Positions 1 to 8,397 of a DNA stretch of 64,000 nt are shown here, piece after piece. Origin of the DNA: RGIG6353 sp045660745 (GTDB lineage: Bacteria; Bacillota; Clostridia; Oscillospirales; SIG627); NCBI GenBank assembly GCA_045660745.1, contig JAZREJ010000015.1, positions 1 through 64,000 of the forward strand, given 5' to 3'. Position 1 is the first letter of the stretch. Each line of letters starts with the position of its first letter. The notes beneath the pieces were generated by a model. The model had not been told where the DNA came from. It saw nothing but the letters and a program-made list of their open reading frames with translations, and ran no database searches. The translations under genes and the position numbers were made by a program.

Positions 1-642
1 GAGGCAAAGCGTCAGGTTTACGGTCGCGTATCTATTGATATGATCGCGGGGCCAAGTGAAATACTCGTTGTAGCTGACGGAACGTCCTCCGCCCGCGCAA
101 CTGCCGCAGATCTGCTCTCACAGGCGGAGCACGACAGAATGGCAAGTGCGGTGCTTGTTACGGACAACGAGAGTCTCGCAAGAGCTGTGTCGGACGAGCT
201 TGAAAAACAGATACCCGAGCTTTCCCGATGCGACATTGCAAGAGACTCCATCGACACGAACGGCATGATAATCATTGCACCCGATATCAAGACCGCCGTC
301 GAGATTTCAAACGAGCTTGCCCCTGAGCATCTTGAGCTTTCGGTCGACGATCCGTTCGAGTGGCTTGGTGAAGTGCGTCACGCGGGCTCTGTCTTTATGG
401 GACGTTACTGCCCCGAAGCGCTCGGAGACTACTTTGCAGGTCCTAACCACACCCTCCCCACAGGCGGTACAGCAAAGTTTTCAAGCCCCCTGTCGGTGGA
501 TGATTTCGTAAAGAAAATGCAGTTTACATATTATACCAAAGACGCTCTTTCAAAAGTCGCGGATGACGTTGCACTGTTTGCAACAGAAGAAGGACTCACT
601 GCTCACGCAAAGTCAGCTGTTGCCCGTAAGGAGGAAAAATGA
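1..642 (+). CDS. hisD: Histidinol dehydrogenase (C-terminal part, cut by window start)
   Basis: Catalyses the last two oxidations of histidine synthesis, histidinol to histidine, with NAD. The reading frame is open from base 1, so only the C-terminal ~213 residues are seen. Recognisable family segments are IDMIAGPSE near the start, the SQAEHD segment, and the ELAPEHLEL and GPNHTLPTGG segments. Family members are ~430 residues, so about half is missing upstream. The TGA stop overlaps the hisC start (ATGA at 639-642), showing translational coupling inside the his operon. The first in-frame ATG in the window (40) is internal to the protein, not a start. Confidence 0.95.
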   Translation, partial: EAKRQVYGRVSIDMIAGPSEILVVADGTSSARATAADLLSQAEHDRMASAVLVTDNESLARAVSDELEKQIPELSRCDIARDSIDTNGMIIIAPDIKTAVEISNELAPEHLELSVDDPFEWLGEVRHAGSVFMGRYCPEALGDYFAGPNHTLPTGGTAKFSSPLSVDDFVKKMQFTYYTKDALSKVADDVALFATEEGLTAHAKSAVARKEEK

Positions 643-1703
643 GTCGCTTTTTTACCGAAAAATATTCAAATCTCGTCCCCTATACACCCGGTGAACAGCC
701 GAAGGACAGAAAATTTGTAAAGCTCAATACGAACGAATCGCCTTTCCCGACACAGGAATGTGCCGTTGAGGCGGCAAGGGATGCGGCAGCTCGCTCACAG
801 CTTTACTCAGACCCCGAATGCACCGATTTCCGACGTGCACTCGCCGCTCGTTTTGACGTTGATTATGATATGACCATTGCTGTCAACGGCTCGGACGAGA
901 TACTTAACTTTGCCTTTATGGCATTTTGTGACGAAAAGTGCCCCGCACTTTTTCCTGATATTACCTACGGATTTTATCCCGTATTTGCAAATCTTTCGCA
1001 TGTCCCCTATAAGACATTCCCGTTGAACGATGATTTTACAATAGATATTAAGCCCTACAAGGAAACCTACGGCACGGTGTTTATTGCAAATCCCAACGCC
1101 CCCACGGGTATTGCTCTTACTCTTTGTGAAATTGAAGAGATAGTTGCGTCAAATCCCGACAGAGTGGTGGTCGTTGACGAGGCTTATGTCGATTTCGGTA
1201 CCGAAAGTGCGGTCCCTCTCGTGAAGAAGTATCCGAATATTCTCGTGACTCAGACCTTCTCAAAATCCCGCTCAATGGCAGGTGCGAGACTTGGCTTCGG
1301 TATAGCACAAAAGGAGCTTATAGCAGACCTCAATACTCTTCGCTATTCCACAAACCCATACAACGTGAACTCCATCACCCTTGCAATGGGTAAGGCTGTG
1401 CTTGAAAATGATGATGTTACGCTTGAGCGTTGCCGCGTTATTGCGGAAAATCGCGAATGGACAATGAATGAGCTTGAAAAGCTCGGCTTCGTGCTCACAC
1501 CCTCTCTTTCAAACTTTATATTCGCTCGCCATCCGAGGGTATCGGGCGGTGACATATATTCCCGCCTTCGTGAAAAGGGCGTGCTTGTGCGCCACTTTAC
1601 AGCCGAGCGTATATGTGAATATAACAGAATCACCGTCGGCTCAAGAGAGCAGATGGAAATACTTGTAAAATGTATTGAAGAAATATTGGAGGAAGTAAAA
1701 TGA
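639..1703 (+). CDS. hisC: Histidinol-phosphate aminotransferase
   Basis: PLP-dependent fold-type I aminotransferase, 354 residues, normal length for HisC. It converts imidazole acetol-phosphate to histidinol-phosphate using glutamate. Visible motifs are LNTNESPFP near the N-terminus, the ANPNAPTG segment, VVDEAYVDF, and the PLP-lysine region TFSKSRSMAGARLGF. It overlaps hisD by four bases and hisB by four bases (ATGA both times). Its position between hisD and hisB supports the His assignment over a general aromatic aminotransferase. Confidence 0.95.
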   Translation: MSRFFTEKYSNLVPYTPGEQPKDRKFVKLNTNESPFPTQECAVEAARDAAARSQLYSDPECTDFRRALAARFDVDYDMTIAVNGSDEILNFAFMAFCDEKCPALFPDITYGFYPVFANLSHVPYKTFPLNDDFTIDIKPYKETYGTVFIANPNAPTGIALTLCEIEEIVASNPDRVVVVDEAYVDFGTESAVPLVKKYPNILVTQTFSKSRSMAGARLGFGIAQKELIADLNTLRYSTNPYNVNSITLAMGKAVLENDDVTLERCRVIAENREWTMNELEKLGFVLTPSLSNFIFARHPRVSGGDIYSRLREKGVLVRHFTAERICEYNRITVGSREQMEILVKCIEEILEEVK

Positions 1704-2278
1704 AGGCTGAAATTAAAAGAAAGACCGCCGAAACGGATATAGAGCTTGTGCTTGGTAACAGCGAAATGGTCGGAATTTCTACAGGAGTTGGTTTTCTTGA
1801 TCATATGCTCACGCTTTTTGCACGTCACTCCAATATTCCCCTTTTCGTGAAGTGTGTGGGTGACGTTGAAGTTGACGCGCATCACACTACAGAAGATATA
1901 GGAATTTCGCTGGGAGTGGCGCTTCGCGAGTATCTTGGAGATAAGAAGGGCATTACCCGTTACGGAAGTATCATGCTCCCGATGGATGAGACGCTTATTC
2001 TTGCCGCACTTGACATTTCAGGCAGAGGCGGTGTATACTATGACGTTGACGGGCTGAATCCAAAGGTTGGGGAATTTGACACCGAGCTTTGTGAGGAGTT
2101 CTTTATAGGCTTTGCAAGAGAAGCGGGCGTTACCTTGCATATCAAAAAGCTTGCGGGAACAAACTCTCATCACATAATTGAGGGTATATTCAAGGCTGTG
2201 GCAAGAGCGCTCAGACAGGCTGTAAAGCCCGATCCCGATGAAGCGGGCAGAGTGCCGTCCACAAAAGGAGTTCTTTAA
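1700..2278 (+). CDS. hisB: Imidazoleglycerol-phosphate dehydratase
   Basis: Dehydrates imidazoleglycerol phosphate to imidazole acetol-phosphate, the sixth histidine step. It is 192 residues, the monofunctional form without the fused histidinol phosphatase of enterobacteria. Metal-binding histidine motifs are clear: LDHMLTLFARHS, DAHHTTEDIGI, and NSHHIIEGIFKA near the C-terminus. The start overlaps the hisC stop. The stop (TAATG) shares one base with the hisH start at 2278. Confidence 0.96.
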   Translation: MKAEIKRKTAETDIELVLGNSEMVGISTGVGFLDHMLTLFARHSNIPLFVKCVGDVEVDAHHTTEDIGISLGVALREYLGDKKGITRYGSIMLPMDETLILAALDISGRGGVYYDVDGLNPKVGEFDTELCEEFFIGFAREAGVTLHIKKLAGTNSHHIIEGIFKAVARALRQAVKPDPDEAGRVPSTKGVL

Positions 2279-2895
2279 TGGTTGCGATTGTAGATTACGG
2301 AGTAGGAAATCTTTTTTCCCTAAAAAGCTCGGTTGACTCCCTCGGAGTCGAGGCTGTGGTAACGTCGGATGAGAGCGTACTCCGAAATGCAGATAAAATA
2401 ATACTTCCGGGAGTGGGCGCATTCCGTGATGCGGTGCACAAGCTTCGCGAAAGCGGACTTGACAAGACGGTAATTGACGAGGCTCAAAAAGGTAAGCCCC
2501 TTATGGGTATTTGTCTTGGAATGCAGATGCTTTTTGAAAAAAGCTTTGAGTACGGAGAATGGGAGGGGCTCGGTCTTTTAAAGGGCGAGATAGTGCCTCT
2601 CAAGGGATATATCCCCGAGGAATTAAAGATTCCTCACATGGGCTGGAATAAGCTTATTTTCAAAAAGGATACTCCGATATTTAAGTATATAAACGATGGG
2701 GATGCGGTATATTTTGTGCATTCCTATCACGCTGTCGGATGCGAAGAATCTCTTTCGGCAACGGCAGAATACGGTAGTGAGGTTACTGCCGCTGTGTCAC
2801 TCGGAAATATACACGGCTGTCAGTTCCACCCCGAAAAGAGCGGTGGTGTCGGACTTTCCATCCTTAAAGCCTTTTGTGAAAAGGAGAGCATATGA
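2278..2895 (+). CDS. hisH: Imidazole glycerol phosphate synthase, glutamine amidotransferase subunit
   Basis: Class I glutaminase subunit that feeds ammonia to HisF. It is 205 residues, standard length. The nucleophile elbow GICLGMQ with the catalytic Cys is visible, as is the C-terminal QFHPEKSG with the catalytic His and Glu. The N-terminal VDYGVGNL and the ILPGVGAF segment are typical. One-base overlap with hisB upstream and ATGA overlap with hisA downstream. HisF, its partner, is two genes on. Confidence 0.96.
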   Translation: MVAIVDYGVGNLFSLKSSVDSLGVEAVVTSDESVLRNADKIILPGVGAFRDAVHKLRESGLDKTVIDEAQKGKPLMGICLGMQMLFEKSFEYGEWEGLGLLKGEIVPLKGYIPEELKIPHMGWNKLIFKKDTPIFKYINDGDAVYFVHSYHAVGCEESLSATAEYGSEVTAAVSLGNIHGCQFHPEKSGGVGLSILKAFCEKESI

Positions 2896-3605
2896 AGATT
2901 TTTCCCGCGATAGACCTGTATGAAAAAAAGGCGGTGCGCCTTTATAAGGGACGCTATGACGAGATGACCGTCTACAGCGATGATCCTTTGGCGGTCGCTC
3001 TTGATTTTGAAAAGAGCGGTGCCGAGTGTATTCACCTTGTTGACCTTGAAGGGGCGCGTGACGGTACGACTCCCAATATTGACGTTGTAAAAAGAATAGT
3101 TGACAATACCGACCTCTTCGTTGAGATAGGTGGCGGTATTCGCTCTATGGAGACTCTTGACAGATATTTTGAAGTTGGTGTTGATCGCGCCATTCTCGGC
3201 ACGGCGGCACTTACAGATGAGGATTTTTTAAAGCGTGCTCTTGAAAAGTATGGCGAGAAGATTGCGGTCGGAGTTGACATAAAGGACGGAAACGTTGCCA
3301 TAAAGGGTTGGGTCGAGAGGTCTGACGTTGATGCGTTTGATTTTTGCAAACACCTTGAAGAGCTTGGTGTTTCCTGTATAATCTGTACCGATATTTCCCG
3401 CGACGGTGCGATGAAGGGCGCGGCACATGAATTATACCGCGAGCTTTCATCACGTTTTTCGATAAAGCTTACGGCTTCGGGAGGGGTTTCGAGCATAGAT
3501 GACGTTGTGCGTCTTGCCGAGCTCGATATTTACGGTGCGATTATAGGAAAAGCCTACTACACGGGCGCTATTTCCATAAGGGAAGCTGTGGAGGTGGCAA
3601 AATGA
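2892..3605 (+). CDS. hisA: ProFAR isomerase (phosphoribosyl-formimino-AICAR isomerase)
   Basis: TIM-barrel Amadori isomerase, 237 residues, converting ProFAR to PRFAR. FPAIDLYEKKAVRL at the N-terminus carries the catalytic Asp. Both half-barrel phosphate-binding segments are present (EIGGGIRS and TASGGVSS). The half-barrel repeat is shared with HisF, encoded directly downstream. The start overlaps hisH by four bases and the end overlaps hisF by four. Confidence 0.95.
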   Translation: MKIFPAIDLYEKKAVRLYKGRYDEMTVYSDDPLAVALDFEKSGAECIHLVDLEGARDGTTPNIDVVKRIVDNTDLFVEIGGGIRSMETLDRYFEVGVDRAILGTAALTDEDFLKRALEKYGEKIAVGVDIKDGNVAIKGWVERSDVDAFDFCKHLEELGVSCIICTDISRDGAMKGAAHELYRELSSRFSIKLTASGGVSSIDDVVRLAELDIYGAIIGKAYYTGAISIREAVEVAK

Positions 3606-4357
3606 TAACGAAAAGAATAATTCTTTGCCTTGACGTTCGTGACGGAAGAGTGGTTAAGGGAACGAATTTTAAAAATTTAAATGACGTTTCATCACCTGTA
3701 AGTCTTGCTAAATATTACAGTGACAACGGTGCCGACGAGCTTGTTTTTTACGATATAACAGCATCAGCCGAAGGCAGAGCGCTCTTTACGGATATACTCC
3801 GTGACGTCGCGAGTACGATTTTTATTCCGCTTACTGTCGGTGGCGGTATCAATACGGTGGATGATTTCGACAGGGTACTCAAGTGCGGTGCGGATAAGGT
3901 CAGCGTAAATTCGGGTGCCATCAGAAATCCCGCTTTGATTCCCGAGGCAGCCAAGCGTTATGGCGACCAGTGTGTTGTTCTATCTGTTGACGTTGCACGT
4001 GTTGACGGTGTATTCAGGGTGTTTGCAAAGGGCGGACGCGAGAACACCGGACTTGAAGCAATTGAATGGATAAAAAGATGTGTCGGAGAGGGCGCGGGTG
4101 AGGTAGTTTTAAATTCTATTGATACCGACGGTGTAAAAAAAGGCTTTGACATTGAAATGCTCAGAGCCGTTTCCGAGGCTGTTTCGGTACCTGTTATCGC
4201 AAGCGGCGGTGCGGGCTGTATCGAGGATTTTGTAACCCTCTTTAAAACACTTCCCAAAGTGGATGCGGGACTTGCCGCTTCTATTTTCCATTTCGGCGAG
4301 GTAGAGATAAACGATTTGAAGAAAGTTCTTGCAGAGGAAGGAATCCTCGTGCGATAA
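3602..4357 (+). CDS. hisF: Imidazole glycerol phosphate synthase, cyclase subunit
   Basis: TIM-barrel cyclase that makes imidazole glycerol phosphate and AICAR from PRFAR and HisH-derived ammonia. It is 251 residues. The catalytic Asp lies in ILCLDVRDGRVVKGTNF at the N-terminus. Phosphate-binding segments LTVGGGINT and VIASGGAG and the NSIDTDG segment are clear. It overlaps hisA by four bases, and hisIE follows after a 10-base gap with its own AAAGGAG site. Confidence 0.96.
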   Translation: MITKRIILCLDVRDGRVVKGTNFKNLNDVSSPVSLAKYYSDNGADELVFYDITASAEGRALFTDILRDVASTIFIPLTVGGGINTVDDFDRVLKCGADKVSVNSGAIRNPALIPEAAKRYGDQCVVLSVDVARVDGVFRVFAKGGRENTGLEAIEWIKRCVGEGAGEVVLNSIDTDGVKKGFDIEMLRAVSEAVSVPVIASGGAGCIEDFVTLFKTLPKVDAGLAASIFHFGEVEINDLKKVLAEEGILVR

Positions 4358-4367
4358 AGGAGACATT

Positions 4368-5012
4368 ATGGATATAAAAAATCTTAAATTTGATGAAAAC
4401 GGACTTATTCCCGCAATAGTGCAGGATGCACAGACAAAGGAAGTACTCACCCTTGCATATATGAACGAGGAAAGCCTTAGAGTATCTATGGAAAAGAAGC
4501 TTACCTGTTTTTGGAGTCGCTCAAGAAACGAGCTTTGGCTTAAAGGGGAGACCAGCGGAAACTATCAGCATATAGTATCCATCACAGCCGATTGTGACAA
4601 TGATGCGCTCGTTGTACTCGTGAGACCCGACGGACCTGCCTGTCATACGGGAAGCGTTTCCTGCTTTGAAAACACTGTTTGGGAAAACGATGAGGAAAAT
4701 CCCTTCAGCCTTGAGGCTCTTATGGAGCTTATCGCACGTCGCAAGACCGAGAAGAAGGAAGGCTCATATACAACCTACCTTTTTGAGAAGGGAATCGACA
4801 AGATACTCAAGAAGGTTGGCGAGGAATCCACCGAGGTCATAATTGCGGGTAAAGCAGATGACAAGCGTGAAACAATTTACGAAATTGCCGACCTCACCTA
4901 TCACATCATGGTTCTCATGATAGAGATGGGCATCTCTCTTGACGATATAAGAGGGGAGCTTGCGAGCCGTCACGTAATTGATAAAAAGGTTAAGCAGGAG
5001 AAAATGGTTTAA
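4368..5012 (+). CDS. hisIE: Bifunctional phosphoribosyl-AMP cyclohydrolase / phosphoribosyl-ATP pyrophosphatase
   Basis: Fusion of HisI (about residues 1-110) and HisE (about 115-214), covering the second and third histidine steps. The HisI part has FWSRSRNELWLKGETSGN, the DCDNDALVVLV segment and CHTG, which supply metal ligands. The HisE part has the KKVGEESTEVIIA helix with paired acidic residues. The start at 4368 (MDIKNL) is preferred to an upstream in-frame ATG at 4329, because AAAGGAG at 4356-4362 is correctly spaced and 4329 lies inside hisF. It is the last his gene here, followed by an intrinsic terminator. Confidence 0.94.
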   Translation: MDIKNLKFDENGLIPAIVQDAQTKEVLTLAYMNEESLRVSMEKKLTCFWSRSRNELWLKGETSGNYQHIVSITADCDNDALVVLVRPDGPACHTGSVSCFENTVWENDEENPFSLEALMELIARRKTEKKEGSYTTYLFEKGIDKILKKVGEESTEVIIAGKADDKRETIYEIADLTYHIMVLMIEMGISLDDIRGELASRHVIDKKVKQEKMV

Positions 5013-5066
5013 CTTTTTTGCTTCAGATAAGCGGCGCAATACTTTCCAATCTGAAAGATAATGATA

Positions 5067-5098
5067 AAATCCGTACTCTTGAATGTACGGATTTTTTT
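5067..5098 (+). terminator. Intrinsic terminator of the his operon
   Basis: A perfect 10-bp stem (5067-5076 with 5085-5094), an 8-base loop and a T run to 5098. It lies 54 bases after the hisIE stop. Confidence 0.9.
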
Positions 5099-5108
5099 GT
5101 AAAATATA

Positions 5109-5137
5109 TTGATTTTGTTTGCAAAACATGTTAAAAT
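5109..5137 (+). promoter_or_regulatory. Sigma-A promoter of the GH127 gene
   Basis: TTGATT at 5109-5114, a 17-base spacer and TAAAAT at 5132-5137, directly after the his terminator and 33 bases before the GH127 start. The TTGATT/TAAAAT pair recurs upstream of several other single genes in the window. Confidence 0.75.
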
Positions 5138-5169
5138 ACAAAAGATAATAACATATATTGGAGGGAATT

Positions 5170-7092
5170 ATGAGTTCCAACTATTCAAAAGAAAAATTCT
5201 TTGTCAATCCCGATAATAACTATTCTTATTCCGGAATAATTGATAAAACTTATAAATTTATAGAAGACTTTCAGCTCTCCGACACGGAGCTTTGGAAACG
5301 CTTTGTAGAACAGTACCGTGAGCTTGCCGACAATGACGGCGGTTGGCGAGGAGAATATTGGGGTAAGATGATGAGAGGTGCTACCTTCGTTTATTCTTAT
5401 ACCAAAAACGAGGAGCTTTATAAGACTCTTGAGAAAACTGTTTGCGACCTTATAGACTCTGCTGAGGAGTCGGGACGTCTTAGCACGTATCCTCTTGAAA
5501 AGGAGTTTACAGGATGGGACCTTTGGTCGAGAAAGTACGCTCTTCTCGGTATGCAGTACTTCCTTGATATATGCAAGAGTGATGAGCTTCGCGAAAAGAT
5601 AATCGCATCTATGTGTTCTCAGGTTGACTATATTGAATCAAAGATAGGAGAGGGTGAAAAGACCCGTATCACCCATACCTCCAATAACTGGAGAGGTCTT
5701 AACTCTTCATCTATCCTTGAGCCTGTTGTAAGACTTTATAAGCTTACGGGTAAGGAAAACTATATGACTCTTGCCAAGCATATCGTAGACCACGGATGCA
5801 TTGATACAGGAGACGTATTCGAGCTTGCATACGAAAACGGGCTTTATCCCTATCAGTACCCCGTGACGAAGGCTTATGAGATGATATCATGCTTTGAAGG
5901 ACTTCTTGAATATTATGAAGTAACGGGAAACGAAAAGTACAAGACGGCGGTTATTAATTTCGCCGACAAGATGCTTGAAACAGATTTTACCGTTATAGGC
6001 AGCGGCGGATGTACCCACGAGCTTTTTGACAACTCTACGGCACGTCAGGCAAACACCACAAACGGCAGACACGCTCAGGAGACCTGTGTTACTGTCACCA
6101 TGATGAAGTTTATGTACAGACTTCATCTTCTCACAGGCGACCCCAAATACGTTGATGCATTTGAAACATCCCTTTATAACGCATACCTCGGTGCGGTCAA
6201 CACCAAAAAGAATATTAACCTCGATTGGCTTGATCAGGTTGCCGAGTGCATTCACGACCCCTTGCCCTTTGACAGCTATAGCCCTCTTACCGCTGATAAG
6301 AGAGGTAAGGCTATTGGAGGTCTTCGCATAATGTCGGATAAGCATTATTACGGATGCTGCGCTTGTATCGGCTCTGCGGGAATCGGACTTGTAACTAAAA
6401 TGCATCTGTTGGGTACAGAAAACGGCTTTGCGTTTAACCTCTTTATCAACGGAAGTGTTGAGGCGGTAACCCCGAGTGGTAAGAAGATAGTATTTAATAC
6501 TGCAACCGAATATCCTAAGGGCGGAAACGTTAAGATTAGTGTTGAGCTTGCGGAAAGCGAAAGGTTCGAGCTTCTTGTAAGAGTTCCCGAATGGAGCAAA
6601 AAGACTTCTGTTTCGGTAAACGGAACAAGCGTTTCGGCAATTCCCGGATACGTTAAGATAGAACGCGAATGGCAGAGTGGTGACAGTGTTGAGCTTGAGC
6701 TTGATATGAGAACCTTTGCGATCCTTCCCGTCATCTATGGCGAACAGGTGCTAATGACAGGTACTGTCTTTGACCGCAATCGTAACGTTGCCGTAATACC
6801 CGTTTACGATAAGCAGGACCCCTTAGCAAAATATCATGTAGCTCTTCAGCGCGGACCTCTTATGCTTGCTCAGGACGAAAAGCTCGGCTACAGCGTTGAC
6901 ACTCCCATAGATGTGATGATAAATGAGGACGGTACGGTTGACGTTGAGCTTTCGGAAGGTGTTGCACCCTTTGATACTCAAATAGAAGCAAAACTGCCTC
7001 TTGCCGACGGAACAAGCATGACCCTTACTGACTATTCCTCCGCGGGAAAGAACTGGACTGAAAAAATGGCAGTTTGGATGCTTACAAAATAA
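5170..7092 (+). CDS. Glycoside hydrolase family 127 (DUF1680), probable beta-L-arabinofuranosidase
   Basis: A 640-residue cytoplasmic-type protein with no signal peptide. The GH127 fold is an alpha/alpha barrel followed by beta domains. The family uses a Cys nucleophile in a Zn site; in Bifidobacterium HypBA1 the ligands are Glu338, Cys340, Cys417 and Cys418. The same pattern is here: E304-T-C306 in HAQETCV, and C396-C397 in YGCCAC. E284 in THELFD fits the general acid. The start is ATG 5170 with GGAGGG at 5160-5165; an upstream in-frame TTG at 5158 overlaps that site. Transcribed alone between terminators, with no transporter beside it. Substrate within the beta-L-arabinoside range is inferred from the family only. 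Confidence 0.85.
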   Translation: MSSNYSKEKFFVNPDNNYSYSGIIDKTYKFIEDFQLSDTELWKRFVEQYRELADNDGGWRGEYWGKMMRGATFVYSYTKNEELYKTLEKTVCDLIDSAEESGRLSTYPLEKEFTGWDLWSRKYALLGMQYFLDICKSDELREKIIASMCSQVDYIESKIGEGEKTRITHTSNNWRGLNSSSILEPVVRLYKLTGKENYMTLAKHIVDHGCIDTGDVFELAYENGLYPYQYPVTKAYEMISCFEGLLEYYEVTGNEKYKTAVINFADKMLETDFTVIGSGGCTHELFDNSTARQANTTNGRHAQETCVTVTMMKFMYRLHLLTGDPKYVDAFETSLYNAYLGAVNTKKNINLDWLDQVAECIHDPLPFDSYSPLTADKRGKAIGGLRIMSDKHYYGCCACIGSAGIGLVTKMHLLGTENGFAFNLFINGSVEAVTPSGKKIVFNTATEYPKGGNVKISVELAESERFELLVRVPEWSKKTSVSVNGTSVSAIPGYVKIEREWQSGDSVELELDMRTFAILPVIYGEQVLMTGTVFDRNRNVAVIPVYDKQDPLAKYHVALQRGPLMLAQDEKLGYSVDTPIDVMINEDGTVDVELSEGVAPFDTQIEAKLPLADGTSMTLTDYSSAGKNWTEKMAVWMLTK

Positions 7093-7096
7093 TAAT

Positions 7097-7127
7097 AAAA
7101 GTGTGATGCGATGCATCACACTTTTTT
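7097..7127 (+). terminator. Intrinsic terminator after GH127 gene
   Basis: Stem 7101-7109 with 7113-7121, extended by A:T pairs, a 3-base loop and a T run. It starts 4 bases after the stop codon. Confidence 0.9.
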
Positions 7128-7221
7128 GGTTTTGCGTATCTGTGAATCTTTTATGAAAGACTGATTTTGCAGTATTCTGTAAGGATCATATCATTAACGG
7201 CTTGCGAACTTGATGCTTAAC

Positions 7222-7248
7222 AAAAAAGGAGAGCGTTTTGCTCTCCTT
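7222..7248 (-). terminator. Intrinsic terminator of the aldolase gene
   Basis: On the minus strand, the stem 7240-7248 with 7226-7234, a 5-base loop and then six T (7222-7227). It begins 6 bases downstream of the aldolase stop. Confidence 0.88.
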
Positions 7249-7253
7249 AAGTT

Positions 7254-8189
7254 TTATTTACCCATATGCTTGAGAACTTCAGCGGTAACCTTTGCAACGA
7301 TATCGTTGATGTCGATATCTGCGTTGTTCTGCTGATAGCCTCTGCCACAGCTGTTGAAAAGCTCGAGCTTTTCAATAACTGACTTCTTGATAGCTTCAAC
7401 TGCCGCGGGGATAAGGTCGGTGATACCCTTGTTCATATCGGTGAACGCACGGAACTCAGCCTCAACAGCCGCGATGTTGATGTCGGTGAAGATGTTTACC
7501 TTGGAAATACCCTTTTCGATAGCAGTTCTGAAATCATTATCGGTAAGACCTGAACCACCGTGAAGAACGAGGGGAACGCTTACGGTGTTTGCAATAGTCT
7601 CGATTCTCTTGAAGTCGAGCTTTGGGGGGAGCTTGTAAGCACCGTGTGCGGTACCTACAGCGATTGCAAGCGCGTCAACCTTGGTTCTTTCAACGAAGTC
7701 ATAAGCCTGTTCGGGATCTGTATAGAATTTGGTGGGATCCTCTTCTGCATCAGCACCGGTGCCGCCTTCAACACCGCCAACGTGGCCAAGCTCGCCCTCG
7801 ATGGTAGCACCGTAAGAGTGAGCAATGTCTGCCATCTCGCGTACCTTTCTTACGTTATCCTCGTAAGTGTCGGTAGAGCAGTCATACATGATGGATGTGA
7901 AGCCAAGCTCAAGAGCCTTGATACAGGTCTCCTTCTTGAGACCGTGGTCGAGGTGAGCAACAACGGGAACTCTTGCCTTCTTTGCCATGGGAATGAGGTA
8001 GTAGGAAACCTCCTCAAGGGGGCAATAGGGAAGAAGGACCTCAGCAGTACCCATGATAACGGGAGAGCCTGTCTGCTCAGCAGCCTGAATGATACCGCGT
8101 GCAAGCTCCATGCTTACAGCGTTGAAAAGTCCTACACCGTATTTGTTTTTCTTAGCGGGGTAGAGGACTTCGTTCATGTTAACTAACAT
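7254..8189 (-). CDS. fba: Class II fructose-bisphosphate aldolase (ketose-bisphosphate aldolase family)
   Basis: Zn-dependent TIM-barrel aldolase, 311 residues. It splits fructose-1,6-bisphosphate in glycolysis and runs in reverse for gluconeogenesis. Motifs: VAHLDHGLKKE with a Zn-binding His and the catalytic Asp, the EGELGHVGG segment, AVGTAHGAYK, and LVLHGGSG with phosphate-binding residues. Start ATG at 8189 has CGGAGG 9 bases upstream; a second ATG four codons in is possible. Single-gene transcript with its own promoter and terminator. Tagatose-bisphosphate aldolases share these motifs, but the lone, strongly promoted gene suits the glycolytic enzyme. Confidence 0.88.
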   Translation of the reverse strand: MLVNMNEVLYPAKKNKYGVGLFNAVSMELARGIIQAAEQTGSPVIMGTAEVLLPYCPLEEVSYYLIPMAKKARVPVVAHLDHGLKKETCIKALELGFTSIMYDCSTDTYEDNVRKVREMADIAHSYGATIEGELGHVGGVEGGTGADAEEDPTKFYTDPEQAYDFVERTKVDALAIAVGTAHGAYKLPPKLDFKRIETIANTVSVPLVLHGGSGLTDNDFRTAIEKGISKVNIFTDINIAAVEAEFRAFTDMNKGITDLIPAAVEAIKKSVIEKLELFNSCGRGYQQNNADIDINDIVAKVTAEVLKHMGK

Positions 8190-8274
8190 AGTAATTTCCT
8201 CCGTTTTATAAATTGAGCTTACGGTAAGGACGTGCGGACATACCTCTACCGTACTCTGTTTGTTTCTATAGAAT

Positions 8275-8304
8275 ATTATACACCAAGAAAGGGTATAAAG
8301 TCAA
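8275..8304 (-). promoter_or_regulatory. Sigma-A promoter of the aldolase gene
   Basis: On the minus strand, TTGACT (8304-8299), an 18-base spacer and a perfect TATAAT (8280-8275). It predicts an untranslated leader of about 80 bases. Confidence 0.85.
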
Positions 8305-8397
8305 CACAAAACAAACACAAAAGTCGGGATAAATCAAAAAAAGTCAAATATTTGTGATAAAAACCTTTTAACAATCAAAGATTTTAACACTTTATTA

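Noticed and set aside
7560..8186. A 208-codon plus-strand frame opposite the aldolase
   Set aside because: Antisense to a clear class II aldolase with complete motifs; no promoter or ribosome site on that strand.
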